64,000 nucleotides of DNA from Hyphomicrobiaceae bacterium (GCA_022844275.1 JALHMB010000004.1:62001-126000); one strand, 5' to 3'. Positions 43,651-53,705 are shown, numbered from the stretch's first letter. Notes: generated by a model not told the origin, from the letters alone. A program made the numbers and translations.

Positions 43651-44619
43651 ATGTTCAGTCTTTCCGAGCTCGAGGCCGCCGCTGAAGTGGTCGCCCGCCA
43701 TATGCCGCCGACGCCGCAGCATCACTGGCCGCTGCTGTCGCGCCGCACAGGATGCGAGGTGTTCGTAAAGCACGAGAACCATTCACCGATTGGCGCCTTC
43801 AAAGTGCGTGGCGGCATCGTGTACATGGATGCGCTCAGCCGCTCCGGCGCGAAGATCGACGGCGTCATCACGGCGACCCGCGGCAATCACGGCCAGTCCG
43901 TTGCGCGCGCGGCGACGGCCGTCGGCCTCAAAAGCGTGATCCTCGTTCCACACGGCAATTCGCGCGAGAAGAATGCAGCCATGCGCGCCTTTGGCGCCGA
44001 GCTGATCGAGCATGGCGTTGATTTCGACGAAGCCAAGGACGAGGCTTTCCGGCTCGCCGCCGAGCGCAACCTGCACATTGTACCGCCCTTCGATGCAGAG
44101 CTCGTGAAGGGTGTGGCGACGGCGGGTCGCGAGATGCTCACGGCGCTCGCTGATCTCGATGCCGTCTATGTCCCGATCGGCATGGGCTCGGGCGCGTGCG
44201 GCATGATCATGGCGCGCGACCTGCTCGGATCGAAGACCGAGGTCGTCGGCGTCGTCGCGTCCAATGCGCCGGCCGTTGCGCTCTCCATTGCCGCGGGCAA
44301 GGCGATCTCGACAAACTCGGCGGCGACTTTTGCCGACGGCATGGCTTGCCGCGTACCCGACCCGATGGCGCTCGACATTATGGCACGCGGCGCCGCACGC
44401 ATCGTCACGGTCAGCGAGGATGAGATCGCGGACGCCATGCGTGCCTACTACGAGGATACGCACAACCTCGCCGAGGGTGCTGGCGCGGCCGCTCTTGCCG
44501 CCCTCATGCAAGAGCGTCAGAAGATGGCTGGCAAGCGGGTCGGCGTGGTCCTTTCGGGCAGCAATGTCGACCGCGAGGTCTTCGCGACAGTGCTAGCCGG
44601 CGAGACGCCGAAGGTCTGA
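43651..44619 (+). CDS. PLP-dependent threonine/serine dehydratase family protein
   Basis: 322 residues of the fold-type II PLP enzymes. The Schiff-base lysine is in HSPIGAFKVRGG (K about 52), the substrate-loop motif is TATRGNHGQSVARAA (about 74-88), and the phosphate-binding glycine loop is PIGMGSGACGMI (about 174-185). SGSNVDRE near the end is also typical. It lacks the ACT regulatory domain of biosynthetic IlvA, so it is of the catabolic or 3-hydroxyaspartate/serine dehydratase class. AGGAG lies 7 bases before the ATG. Substrate not determinable. Confidence 0.9.
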   Translation: MFSLSELEAAAEVVARHMPPTPQHHWPLLSRRTGCEVFVKHENHSPIGAFKVRGGIVYMDALSRSGAKIDGVITATRGNHGQSVARAATAVGLKSVILVPHGNSREKNAAMRAFGAELIEHGVDFDEAKDEAFRLAAERNLHIVPPFDAELVKGVATAGREMLTALADLDAVYVPIGMGSGACGMIMARDLLGSKTEVVGVVASNAPAVALSIAAGKAISTNSAATFADGMACRVPDPMALDIMARGAARIVTVSEDEIADAMRAYYEDTHNLAEGAGAAALAALMQERQKMAGKRVGVVLSGSNVDREVFATVLAGETPKV

Positions 44620-44756
44620 GCGGCACAAGCTACAAGCAAAATTGAGCCGATATCATCGACTTGAAGCCGTGATATGGCCTTCCTGCCGGATGACGGCTAT
44701 GCCATCGTCCGGAAATCAGAAAACCGCTTCGGCGGCCTCCTGCAAGTGGACCTTTC

Positions 44757-46160
44757 GTGAAGTACATCAGCACACGCGGCGCCGCGCCGGCGCTCGGTTT
44801 CGAGGACGTTCTGCTGACCGGGCTCGCCCGCGACGGCGGTCTCTATCTGCCCGAGCAGTGGCCGCAGCTCACGCGCGACGAGATCGCGGCGTTTGCGGGT
44901 CAGCCCTACGAGGATGTCGCCGTCCGCATCATGAAGCCGTACGTCGGCGGCGAGATTCCGGATGCCGATCTAGCGACCATCGTTGCCGATGCCTATGCCA
45001 CCTTCAACCATCGGCTCGTGACGCCGCTCGTTCAGGTCGGGCCTTCGGACTGGATACTGGAGCTCTTTCACGGCCCGACGCTCGCCTTCAAGGATGTCGC
45101 CATGCAGGTGCTCTCGCGCCTCATGGACCGCGCGCTCGCCAGCAGGAAGCGTACCGCGACCATCGTCGGCGCGACGTCGGGCGATACGGGTGGCGCCGCT
45201 ATCGAGGCCTTCCGCGGGCGCGAGGCCATCGACATCTTCATGCTGTTTCCCGAGGGCCGCGTCAGCGATGTCCAACGTCGCCAGATGACGACGCCGAGCG
45301 AAGCGAACGTCCACGCCATCGCGGTGCAAGGCACGTTCGACGATTGCCAGAACATCGTGAAGGCACTCTTCAACGATCTCCCATTCCGCGACCGTCTCGG
45401 TCTCGCCGGGGTGAATTCGATCAACTGGGCGCGTCTCATGGCCCAGATCGTCTACTACTTCACATCCGCGGTCGCGCTAGGTGCGCCCAGCCGCACGGTG
45501 AGCTTTGCCGTGCCCACGGGAAACTTCGGTGATGTGCTTGCGGGCTATGCGGCAAAGCGCATGGGATTGCCGATCGATCGGCTCGTCATCGCCACCAACG
45601 TCAATGACATCCTCACGCGAATGCTGGAGACCGGCCGCTACGAGAGCCGCGAGGTTGCGGCGACCTTCAGCCCGAGCATGGACATCCAGATCTCGTCGAA
45701 CTTCGAACGGCTTCTGTTCGAACTCACCGGACGCAATGCCGAGCGCATCAACGGCCTCATGCGTGATCTTGCTGAGCGCGGCAGCTTTGCGCTGACACAG
45801 GGCGAGCATGGCCAGCTCAAGGAAGGCTTCGATGCTGAGCGCACGGACGAGGCGGCGACGCTCGCCACGATTCGCACACTCGAGGTCGCGACTGGTTATC
45901 TCGCCGATCCACATACCGCTGTGGCGGTCTCGGCGTCGGGGCGTGTGCCACGCCGGCTCGATGTGCCGATGATCACGCTTTCGACGGCGCACCCGGCGAA
46001 GTTCCCCGATGCCATCCGTCGCGCGGTCGGCCGCGCGCCCGCCGAGCCCGCATCCGTCGCGCGGCAGCGCACGCTTCCCGAACGCGTAACCGTGCTGCCC
46101 GGCGATGCCGCGGCCGTGGCGCGGTACGTGAGCACGAACGCACGTGCAGGACGCGTCTGA
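44757..46160 (+). CDS. thrC: Threonine synthase
   Basis: A 467-residue PLP enzyme that converts O-phosphohomoserine to threonine. The beginning KYISTRGAAPALGFEDVLL is the family start, PLP lysine is in HGPTLAFKDVAMQVLSR (K about 111), and ATSGDTGGAAIEAF and SINWARLMAQIVYYF follow. It starts with GTG at 44757; no better ATG fits the conserved N-terminus. It is followed after one base by an M16 peptidase, then an acetyltransferase, a gene order conserved in Hyphomicrobiales. Confidence 0.95.
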   Translation: MKYISTRGAAPALGFEDVLLTGLARDGGLYLPEQWPQLTRDEIAAFAGQPYEDVAVRIMKPYVGGEIPDADLATIVADAYATFNHRLVTPLVQVGPSDWILELFHGPTLAFKDVAMQVLSRLMDRALASRKRTATIVGATSGDTGGAAIEAFRGREAIDIFMLFPEGRVSDVQRRQMTTPSEANVHAIAVQGTFDDCQNIVKALFNDLPFRDRLGLAGVNSINWARLMAQIVYYFTSAVALGAPSRTVSFAVPTGNFGDVLAGYAAKRMGLPIDRLVIATNVNDILTRMLETGRYESREVAATFSPSMDIQISSNFERLLFELTGRNAERINGLMRDLAERGSFALTQGEHGQLKEGFDAERTDEAATLATIRTLEVATGYLADPHTAVAVSASGRVPRRLDVPMITLSTAHPAKFPDAIRRAVGRAPAEPASVARQRTLPERVTVLPGDAAAVARYVSTNARAGRV

Positions 46161-46161
46161 C

Positions 46162-47433
46162 ATGCATTTCAACGAAACGCGCCTCCCGAACGGCCTGACG
46201 ATCATCTCCGACCACATGCCTCACGTGGAGACTGTCGCCCTCGGCGTGTGGGTCGCGACCGGCGCCCGCCATGAAGCCGCACGCGAGCACGGCATCTGCC
46301 ACTTCATCGAGCACATGGCCTTCAAAGGCACGGCGCGGCGCACCGCCCGCGAGATCGCCGAAGGCATCGAGGAGGTCGGCGGCGAGCTGAATGCCGCGAC
46401 GAGCCTCGACTCGACCGCCTTCTATGCACGCCTGCTCAAGGACGACCTCGCCGTCGGCCTCGAGGTCCTCGCCGACATCATGCTCAACCCGACCTATCCG
46501 GGCGAGGAGCTGGAACGGGAACGGAACGTGATCCTCCAGGAGATCGCGGCGACCCGCGATAGCCCCGAGGAGATCGTGATGGATCTCATCCAGGATGCGG
46601 CCTTCCCGCGTCAGCCCCTCGGCCGTCCGATCCTCGGCACGACCAGGACTGTCGGACGCTTCAGCGCAATCGACATGCACGCCTTTCGGCAGGCCCGCTA
46701 TCATGCGGGAAGCATGGTGCTTTCCGCCGCAGGGAACGTCGATCACGCGGCCCTGGTGCGCCACGCTGAAGCCCTATTCGGAGCGCTTCCTGGAGGCAAG
46801 CGAGTCGTCCCCAAGCCGGCGAAATACGCGGGCGGGGTACGTCTTTCGTCGCGCCGCTTCGAGCAGGCGCATGTCGTCTTGGGATATCAGAGCCCCTCCT
46901 ACCGGGAGCCGGATTTTTACGCCGCGCAGGTGTTCTCGGGGCTTTTCGGCGGCGGGATGTCGTCCCGGCTCTTCCAGGAGGTGCGGGAGAAACGGGGCCT
47001 TTGCTACGCGATCTATTCGAGCGCCTGGGGGCTAGGCGATACCGGAATGTTCAATGTCCATGCCGCGACCGGGCCAGAAACGATGGGCGCGTTGATCGAC
47101 GTCGTTTCGGCCGAGTTCGACAAGGCGGCGGCTTCGCGCCCGGAGGATGGTGAAGTGCGCCGCGCCAAGGCACAGCTCAAGGCCGGCCTCCTGATGAGCC
47201 TCGAAAGCCCGATCGCGCGCGCCGAGCAGATGGCGCGCCAGATGCTCGCCCTCGGCCGCCTTGTGCCAATGGCCGAGCTTATCGACAAGGTCGATGCGGT
47301 GGACGCCGAGCAGATACGCGCTCTGGCTGAGCGGCTGGTGGCCCGCTCCAAGCTCTCGTTTGCACTGGCGGGTGCAGGCAAGGCGGGACGGGGTATCGTG
47401 GACAACGTCGAGCAGCGGGCGGTGCGCCATTGA
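46162..47433 (+). CDS. M16 family zinc metallopeptidase (mitochondrial processing peptidase-like)
   Basis: A 423-residue M16B peptidase. The inverted zinc motif HFIEH is at residues 47-51 (HGICHFIEHMAFKGT) and the downstream glutamate ligand is in NVILQEIAATRD. The C-terminal half has the structural signature RGLCYAIYSS. It is similar to the alphaproteobacterial ancestor of mitochondrial processing peptidase beta. GCAGGA precedes the ATG, which lies one base after the thrC stop, so the two are co-transcribed. A partner M16 subunit without the zinc site is not seen in the window. Confidence 0.94.
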   Translation: MHFNETRLPNGLTIISDHMPHVETVALGVWVATGARHEAAREHGICHFIEHMAFKGTARRTAREIAEGIEEVGGELNAATSLDSTAFYARLLKDDLAVGLEVLADIMLNPTYPGEELERERNVILQEIAATRDSPEEIVMDLIQDAAFPRQPLGRPILGTTRTVGRFSAIDMHAFRQARYHAGSMVLSAAGNVDHAALVRHAEALFGALPGGKRVVPKPAKYAGGVRLSSRRFEQAHVVLGYQSPSYREPDFYAAQVFSGLFGGGMSSRLFQEVREKRGLCYAIYSSAWGLGDTGMFNVHAATGPETMGALIDVVSAEFDKAAASRPEDGEVRRAKAQLKAGLLMSLESPIARAEQMARQMLALGRLVPMAELIDKVDAVDAEQIRALAERLVARSKLSFALAGAGKAGRGIVDNVEQRAVRH

Positions 47434-47527
47434 TCGGGTTCATGGGACTGGGGCACCATCGGACGTCACGGCGCTGCAAGAGCGCGCCGATATGGGTTGT
47501 CGTCTCTGAAACCGGGAGAGGACGGAC

Positions 47528-48115
47528 ATGGCGTTCCTGAGGCCGTCCTTCGTCGAGGAGGCAAGCGCATTCATTCGCGGCGACGGCATGTCGCTGCGAC
47601 CGCCAGCGATGTCGGACTACGATCAGTGGGCCTATGTCCGCCGCGTCAGTCGCGATCATCTCGTGCCCTTCGAGCCGCAATGGGCGACCGACGAGCTGAG
47701 CCGCGCTGCCTTTCGCGAGCGCGTGCGGCTCTACCAGCGCAATCGCCGCGATGGTCTCGGCTATGCGTTCTTCATATTCCGCGACAGTGATCGCCACCTG
47801 ATCGGCGCCATCACGTTCTCGAATGTCCGACGCGGCATCACGCAGGCGGCATCTCTCGGCTACTGGATCGGCGAGCCCTACGTGCGCCAGGGCAATATGC
47901 AGCGCGCACTCGCCGCCGTGCTGCCCTTTGCCTTCGAGGATCTGCGTCTTCATCGCCTCGAGGCCGCGTGCCTTCCGCACAATGTGGCCTCGCAGCGTGT
48001 GCTCGAGGCGAATGGCTTTGTGCGCGAAGGCTTGGCGCGGCGCTATCTACGCATCAACGGCCAGTGGCAGGATCATGTTCTCTTCGGGTTGATCGAGGAG
48101 GACTGGCACGCATGA
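47528..48115 (+). CDS. GNAT acetyltransferase, RimJ/RimL type
   Basis: 195 residues with one GNAT domain: SLRPPAMSDYDQWAYVR near the start, LIGAITFSNVRRGITQAASLGYWIG in the middle (in part), the acetyl-CoA loop VRQGNMQRALAAVLPFAFE and the terminal NVASQRVLEANGFVREGLARR. It resembles RimJ, which acetylates the N-terminus of ribosomal protein S5. It is the third gene of the thrC-M16-GNAT set and its last codons overlap the start of the next gene (ATGA). Confidence 0.92.
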   Translation: MAFLRPSFVEEASAFIRGDGMSLRPPAMSDYDQWAYVRRVSRDHLVPFEPQWATDELSRAAFRERVRLYQRNRRDGLGYAFFIFRDSDRHLIGAITFSNVRRGITQAASLGYWIGEPYVRQGNMQRALAAVLPFAFEDLRLHRLEAACLPHNVASQRVLEANGFVREGLARRYLRINGQWQDHVLFGLIEEDWHA

Positions 48116-51100
48116 TAATGGGGGGCGTGCGCATCGGGGGCGACGCTGCTGGGCCAAGGCCTGGCGCGTATGCTGTCATGCGTCGCGCACTCGCGCTGCT
48201 GGCGCTCCTTCTTGTTGCGATCTTCGGTCTCGCAGCAGGCACGTCCGGAGCACGCGCGCTCGAAGCGATCGAAGTCTCCGAGGATGCCGACCGCATCGAC
48301 GTCACGAGCCACGGCGAGCTCTACGAGGGCCGCGGCGACAGCATCCAGGCGGAGACGGCGCCGGACGCCACCGGCGGCACGTTCCGCATGAACGTGCGCG
48401 CGGCGACGCCTGGCACGAATCCGAGCTGGCTTGTCTTCTCACTGCGCAATCCCACGAACAAGACGATCGAGCGCTGGCTGACCGCCAACCGCTACTCGAC
48501 GACGCGCTCTGGCGTGATCTGGCCCGATCTCGACGCGCGCCGCATCGAGGCCATCACGCAGTCGGAAGGCTTCGTCCCAGAGCGCATCAGGAACGACAGC
48601 GCCGACGTCTTCCGCATCAGCATCGAGCCCGGCCGCACGGTCACGTTCGTCGTCGAGCTCGCCTCCGAGCGCATCGCGCCTATCCAATTGTGGAAGCCGC
48701 TCGCCTACGAGCAGCGGCATCGCGATCGCCAGCTCTTCAACGGCATCCTGCTCGGTTTCACCGGTTTGCTCGCGATCTTCCTGACGGCTGTCTTCGCCGC
48801 CAACCACAAGATGATCTTTCCGAGCGCCGCGCTCGTCGCGTGGTGCGTGCTGGCGTTGCTCTGCGTCGATTTCGGATTCTGGCCGCGGCTCTTTCCCATG
48901 CGGCCCGAGGACAATGCCCAATACCGCGCGGTGGCGGAGGCCGCCGTCGCCGCAAGCCTTGTCATCTTCCTCTTCACGTTCCTGCGCGGGAATCTGTGGA
49001 ACAGCTTCCTCAGGATGCTCTTCCTGATCTGGATTGCCGGTCAGCTCGTGATCGTCGCGACGGCCGTCCTCGATCCGCGTCTTGCAGCGACGGTCGCGCG
49101 GCTCTCGCTCGGCGCCATCGGCCTGTTCGGCGGTCTCGTGATCCTCTACTTCAGTCTGCGCGGGCTCGATCGCGCGCTCGCGGTGGCGCCAACGTGGATA
49201 CTGCTGCTCGTGTGGCTCTTCGGTGGCGCCGCGACGCTGACCGGGCGTCTTTCCGGTGAAATCGCCATCTCGGGCCTGCTCGCCGGGCTCGTGCTGATCA
49301 CGCTGCTGATCGGCTTCACCGTGACACAGTTCGCCTTCCGCGTAACCGAGCCGGCCTTCGCGAATAGTCCATCCGATCGCCAGCTCCGCGCCACGGCCAT
49401 CGAGATGGCGAGCGTCGGCGTGTGGGAATGGAATGCGCGCCGCGACGAGATGAAGATGGATCCGCTCATCGAGGCGACGCTAGGGCTCAGGCCCGGTGAT
49501 CTCTCGGGCAAGGTCGACGATCTGCTGGCTTATTTGCATCAGGCCGATCGCGAGCGTCTGCTGCTGCTCTTCCAGGGCGTCAAGGACAAGTCCGGCGGCG
49601 CTGTCAGCCTCGACTTCCGCATCCGCCATGCCGATAGCACGTACCGGTGGTTCGAGCTCGAGGGTGCCGCGGTGCCGACTGCCGACCGCCGCTCGCTGCG
49701 CTGCGTCGGTCTCATTCGTGATGTCACGGATTCGCGGCGCGCCCGCGAGCGCCTCATGCATGACGCCGTCCACGACAGCCTCACCGGTCAGCCGAACCGC
49801 GAGCTGTTTCTCGACCGCCTCACCATGGCTATCACGCGCGGGCGTGACGATCCTATGCAGAGGCCCACGGTCCTCCTGCTCGATCTCGACAAGTTCAAGA
49901 GCGTCAACAGTGCCTTTGGCCTCGTCGTCGGCGACAGCCTGCTGCTCACGGTCGCCCGCCGGCTGCAGCGCACGCTCAATACGAGCGACACGCTTGCCCG
50001 TATCGGCGGCGACCAGTTTGCGATCCTCATTCCCTCGCAGCACGACCCGCGTGAGCTGGCCATGCTCGCCGAGCGCCTGCGCCGCTCACTGCGCTCACCG
50101 ATCAAGATCGCCAATCAGGAGATCATCCTCACTGGCTCGATCGGCATCGCCACCGCCGACGAGAACCAGGCGGACGCCCGCGAGCTTCTGCGCGAAGCCG
50201 AGACGGCCATGTACCGCGCCAAGCGCGCCGGCACGGATCGTATCGAGATCTTCACGCCGCAGATGCGCGGCGAGAAGGACGAGCGCATTGCCATCGAGAG
50301 CGATCTGCGTCGGGCCATCGAGCAGGGCCGCCTGACGGTGCTCTACCAGCCGATTGTCGCGCTTTCCAACGAGAGCCTCGTCGGCTTCGAGGCACTCGTG
50401 CGCTGGGAGCATCCGCGCTACGGGCAGTTGAGCCCTGCGGAGTTCATTCCGATCGCCGAGGAAACCGATCTCGTCGTCAAGCTCGGCTCCTACGTTCTCT
50501 CTCGCGCCATCGCTGAGGTCGCGAAATGGCAAGGCGCATTGCCGCGCGCCGAGCAGCCGCTATTCGTCAGCGTCAACGTCTCGAGCCGCCAGCTTCTCAA
50601 GGCCGACATCGTGCCGGAGATCCGCCACCTGCTGGGACGCAATGTCGTACCACGCGGGTCGCTGCGCCTTGAGGTCACAGAATCTCTCGTGATGGAGAAC
50701 CCCGAGCGCGCGACGCACGTGCTCGAGCTCCTCAAGGGCGCCGGCGCCGATCTTGCGATCGACGATTTCGGCACGGGCTACTCCTCGCTCGCCTATCTGC
50801 AGCGCTTTCCCTTCGACACGCTCAAGATCGACAAGGCGCTCGTACAGTCGGGAACCGAGAGCGAGGCTGGCGGCGCGATCGTCCGCGCCATCCTGCTGCT
50901 CGCTCATGAGCTCGGCCACAAGGTCGTTGCCGAAGGGGTCGAGGCGCCCGAGGATGCCGCGTTCCTGCGTGCGCTCGGTTGCGAGTACGCCCAGGGCTTC
51001 TACTACGGGCAGCCCATGTCGGAGCGCGATGCACTCCAGCTCATCAAGCTCGTCGCGAAGTCCGAAAAGAAGATGGGCCGCCGCGCGATGAAGATGAGCA

Positions 51101-52014
51101 CGCCGCGCCAGACAGCCAATGGCGCAGCCAACGGCAAGGACAAGGAGCCACCGGCGCCGGTGACCCAGCCCGCAGCGGCGCGCTCCAACGGCTCAGCCCC
51201 TCTCCCGGAGCCTGTCCGGCCGCCGCCACGTACCGGCACACCGGCCTTTGCCGGAAACGGTGCCGCGCCGCCGTCGAAGCCGCCTATGCCCGCCATGCCA
51301 TCGGGGCCGCGCGCTTCCCCGCCACCGGGGGCGCCGCCGCCGGGACACGCCGCGGCAGCAGGTCCGAGGCCTGGACCGCCACCTCCAGTTCCCGGTCCCG
51401 GATACGCGGCAGGCCCTGTCCGGACGGCTCCGCCGCCGCCACCGCCTCAGGCAGCACCGCCGCCCCCCATGGCCGCTTCGCTTAGGGGAGCGGATGGCCC
51501 GCCGCAGGGCCGGCCTCTGCCGAACGGTGCCGTGCCGCCGCCGCCCATTGATACTGCCCCGCCGAAGGGCGGTCCCACGCTTCCAGGTGTGCCCGCGGCC
51601 GCGCAGACGCCGCTGACGAACGGCCCTGGCCCGATGCCCGGCACACCGCCGGGACCGCCGCCGCCAGTGCCAACGTTGACGCCGCCGGGGCCACCGCCGA
51701 GCCGCCCGTCCATGCCGCCGCCGATTGCAGCGAACGGTGGACCGCGCGAGCCGGCGCCGCCTCTGCCGCATCAGCGTCCTACAGGCCCGCCGCCGCTCGA
51801 CGGGCAGCGCATGCCGCAGCCTCCGCCTGTTCCCGGTAATGTGCCGCCGCATACGCAAGGCAACCGTCCGCTACCGCACGCGGTCCGCGAGACGACGCTG
51901 CCGGCCTCGCTCACGGCGAGCCTCGCGCGGCTTGCCGGGCGTGAGCCGCCACGGTCGCCGGAGCCGCCGCGTGATGCCGTGCCGCCGCCGGAGCGCTCGC
52001 GCTCCGGTACCTGA
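48112..52014 (+). CDS. Membrane GGDEF/EAL protein with proline-rich C-terminal tail
   Basis: About 1300 residues. In order: signal peptide (about 22-48), a periplasmic domain of the 7TM sensor-associated type (50-200), seven hydrophobic segments (about 215-410), a PAS domain (about 430-560), a GGDEF domain (about 560-725) whose active site reads RIGGDQFAIL instead of GGDEF, an EAL domain (about 735-985) with intact FEALVRWEHPRYG, DDFGTGYSSLAYL and ALGCEYAQGFYYG, and a tail of about 300 residues rich in proline (blocks such as PPPPPPQAAPPPP). It likely degrades cyclic-di-GMP, with the degenerate GGDEF as a GTP sensor (inference). GAGGAGG precedes the ATG; a start at 48178 is also possible. Confidence 0.88.
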   Translation: MIMGGVRIGGDAAGPRPGAYAVMRRALALLALLLVAIFGLAAGTSGARALEAIEVSEDADRIDVTSHGELYEGRGDSIQAETAPDATGGTFRMNVRAATPGTNPSWLVFSLRNPTNKTIERWLTANRYSTTRSGVIWPDLDARRIEAITQSEGFVPERIRNDSADVFRISIEPGRTVTFVVELASERIAPIQLWKPLAYEQRHRDRQLFNGILLGFTGLLAIFLTAVFAANHKMIFPSAALVAWCVLALLCVDFGFWPRLFPMRPEDNAQYRAVAEAAVAASLVIFLFTFLRGNLWNSFLRMLFLIWIAGQLVIVATAVLDPRLAATVARLSLGAIGLFGGLVILYFSLRGLDRALAVAPTWILLLVWLFGGAATLTGRLSGEIAISGLLAGLVLITLLIGFTVTQFAFRVTEPAFANSPSDRQLRATAIEMASVGVWEWNARRDEMKMDPLIEATLGLRPGDLSGKVDDLLAYLHQADRERLLLLFQGVKDKSGGAVSLDFRIRHADSTYRWFELEGAAVPTADRRSLRCVGLIRDVTDSRRARERLMHDAVHDSLTGQPNRELFLDRLTMAITRGRDDPMQRPTVLLLDLDKFKSVNSAFGLVVGDSLLLTVARRLQRTLNTSDTLARIGGDQFAILIPSQHDPRELAMLAERLRRSLRSPIKIANQEIILTGSIGIATADENQADARELLREAETAMYRAKRAGTDRIEIFTPQMRGEKDERIAIESDLRRAIEQGRLTVLYQPIVALSNESLVGFEALVRWEHPRYGQLSPAEFIPIAEETDLVVKLGSYVLSRAIAEVAKWQGALPRAEQPLFVSVNVSSRQLLKADIVPEIRHLLGRNVVPRGSLRLEVTESLVMENPERATHVLELLKGAGADLAIDDFGTGYSSLAYLQRFPFDTLKIDKALVQSGTESEAGGAIVRAILLLAHELGHKVVAEGVEAPEDAAFLRALGCEYAQGFYYGQPMSERDALQLIKLVAKSEKKMGRRAMKMSTPRQTANGAANGKDKEPPAPVTQPAAARSNGSAPLPEPVRPPPRTGTPAFAGNGAAPPSKPPMPAMPSGPRASPPPGAPPPGHAAAAGPRPGPPPPVPGPGYAAGPVRTAPPPPPPQAAPPPPMAASLRGADGPPQGRPLPNGAVPPPPIDTAPPKGGPTLPGVPAAAQTPLTNGPGPMPGTPPGPPPPVPTLTPPGPPPSRPSMPPPIAANGGPREPAPPLPHQRPTGPPPLDGQRMPQPPPVPGNVPPHTQGNRPLPHAVRETTLPASLTASLARLAGREPPRSPEPPRDAVPPPERSRSGT

Positions 52015-52140
52015 AGGACGGGCTCCCGAGGGGGCCGGCCGGTATCGATCTGTGGTCGCCCGTTGCCGGGCCGCCATGGCGCGGGCCCGATGATTTGGCT
52101 AAGTTGGTCTCCTGCGTTGCCAAGTCGTGTCAGGATTGCC

Positions 52141-53574
52141 ATGCAAGGATTTGAGGGTGCCCGCCGAATTCGATCTCGGGAGCGGCATCGCACGAGCCTC
52201 CGCCAGCGTTGGCGGCGTGGGGCAGTGGCCGGCAGTCGTGGTGCGTGGCTGGGCGCGTGGTTGATGATCGCCACAGCCTTGGCGCCGGACCATGCCGGTG
52301 CCCAGACCCAGGCGACGCCGCCTTCCGAAAGCCGGCCCGCAGTCAGCAAGAGTTTGATCGAGAAGATCGCTGAGTGGCTGCACGAGGCAAATCGCGCGCA
52401 CCAGGATCTGCTTGCGCGCCTGAGCCGGCCGGTACAACAGGCCCCGCCGTCATCGGATGTTGCGGCCCCGGCAGCGCCCCCTGCAGCCCCAATGCCCGCA
52501 CCGCCGGCCCAGATCGCGCGGCAGCCCGACGAGGCGAGCCGCGCGGAAGCCCTCAAGAAGGCCGAGGAGAAGCTCGCCTCAGAGGAAGCGCGCCGCCTCG
52601 CAGCCGAGCAGCAAGCCGAGGCGACGCGCCGTCAGGAGGAAGCAGCCCGCAAGCCCGAAGCTGAGGCGGCCGCCGAACGCGAGCGGTCCGAGGCCACGCG
52701 CCGCGCCATTGTCGCCGAGCGGGAGGCTTCCGAGAAAAAGCGGCAAGAAGAAGAGGCGCGCCTTCTCGATCAGACGCGACGCGAACGCGAGGCGCGCGAT
52801 GCGGAAGCTGCCCGCGTCAAGCTCGAGGCCGAGCAGAAGGAGCGCGACGCAGAAGTGCGCCGGCAGGCGGAGGCACTCGCCAAGGACATGGCCGAACGCG
52901 CGACGTCCGAAGCCGAGACGCGCGCGGCCGAGGAGCGGACACGCGCGGCGGAACAGGCGGCGCGTACGGCCGCTGCTGAGCGTCGCGAGCGCGAGGAAGC
53001 GCAAAAGCTTGCCGAAGCCGCGGATCGTGCCGCCGAGGCTCGACTTGCCGAGGAGCAGCGGGTGCGTGACGCCGCCCGAGCAGCCGAGGAACGCAAGCGC
53101 GCCGAGGAGCAGCGTGCTCGCGAAGCCGAGGCCAGGCGGCTTGCCGAGGCTGCCGGCCGCGCCGCAGAGGAGCGTCGCCGCGCCGAGGAGCAGCAGGCGC
53201 GGGAAGCAGAAGAGAAGAAGCTCGCGGAAGCGCGCGCCGAGGCCGAGCGCTTGAGGAGGGCCGCCGTGCAGGCGCCGGCAGAGGGCAGTGGTGTTCGTAC
53301 TGCGGCTGTTGCCTCGCCCTCACCGTCCGCTGTGACGCCGACGCGCGTAGCGCCTTCCCGCAAAACCGCCCAGCGGGCGGCCTCACTCCGCAAGCGCGTG
53401 CGCGTACGCGCGGCAGCAACTCAGTGCCGTCCATGTCCGCCGCAGCGCCACACGCGCAAGACGGCACGTCCGGCCGTTGCCAGCCATAGACACAAGACCC
53501 ACCACACGAGCCGCGCTCACCGCGATCTGTTCTTCTGTCCACCCCCGAGCCACGACCGCATGTCGCGGCGATGA
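52141..53574 (+). CDS. Secreted coiled-coil protein with Cys/His-rich basic tail
   Basis: 477 residues. After an Arg-rich start comes a hydrophobic segment (about 38-55, GAWLGAWLMIATALAP) that may be a signal or anchor. Then a Pro/Ala linker and a coiled coil of about 270 residues (about 135-400) made of Ala/Glu/Arg heptads such as AEEQRVRDAARAAEERKRAE. The last 70 residues switch to Lys/Arg/His with CRPCPP and FFCPP cysteines. It resembles TolA-like repeat proteins by composition only. I recognise no family. Codon bias along the repeats agrees with coding use. It lies 127 bases after the GGDEF/EAL gene. Confidence 0.75.
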   Translation: MQGFEGARRIRSRERHRTSLRQRWRRGAVAGSRGAWLGAWLMIATALAPDHAGAQTQATPPSESRPAVSKSLIEKIAEWLHEANRAHQDLLARLSRPVQQAPPSSDVAAPAAPPAAPMPAPPAQIARQPDEASRAEALKKAEEKLASEEARRLAAEQQAEATRRQEEAARKPEAEAAAERERSEATRRAIVAEREASEKKRQEEEARLLDQTRREREARDAEAARVKLEAEQKERDAEVRRQAEALAKDMAERATSEAETRAAEERTRAAEQAARTAAAERREREEAQKLAEAADRAAEARLAEEQRVRDAARAAEERKRAEEQRAREAEARRLAEAAGRAAEERRRAEEQQAREAEEKKLAEARAEAERLRRAAVQAPAEGSGVRTAAVASPSPSAVTPTRVAPSRKTAQRAASLRKRVRVRAAATQCRPCPPQRHTRKTARPAVASHRHKTHHTSRAHRDLFFCPPPSHDRMSRR

Positions 53575-53705
53575 CTGGCCTCGATCTGCGGCGTGCATAG
53601 CTCGGCCGCAGGAGCGCAATTCCCCGCACAAGATGCTATGAGCTGGCCAGCCACCCACCCAGCAGAGTGCGCTCTGCAAGGCCGGCAGCGGTTGAGGAGC
53701 AGTTC

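Noticed and set aside
51110-52014. Possibility that the proline-rich tail of the GGDEF/EAL protein is a frameshift artefact
   Set aside because: The frame stays open for 900 bases with third-position GC bias and repeated PPxP blocks, so it looks genuinely coded, though conservation is untested.
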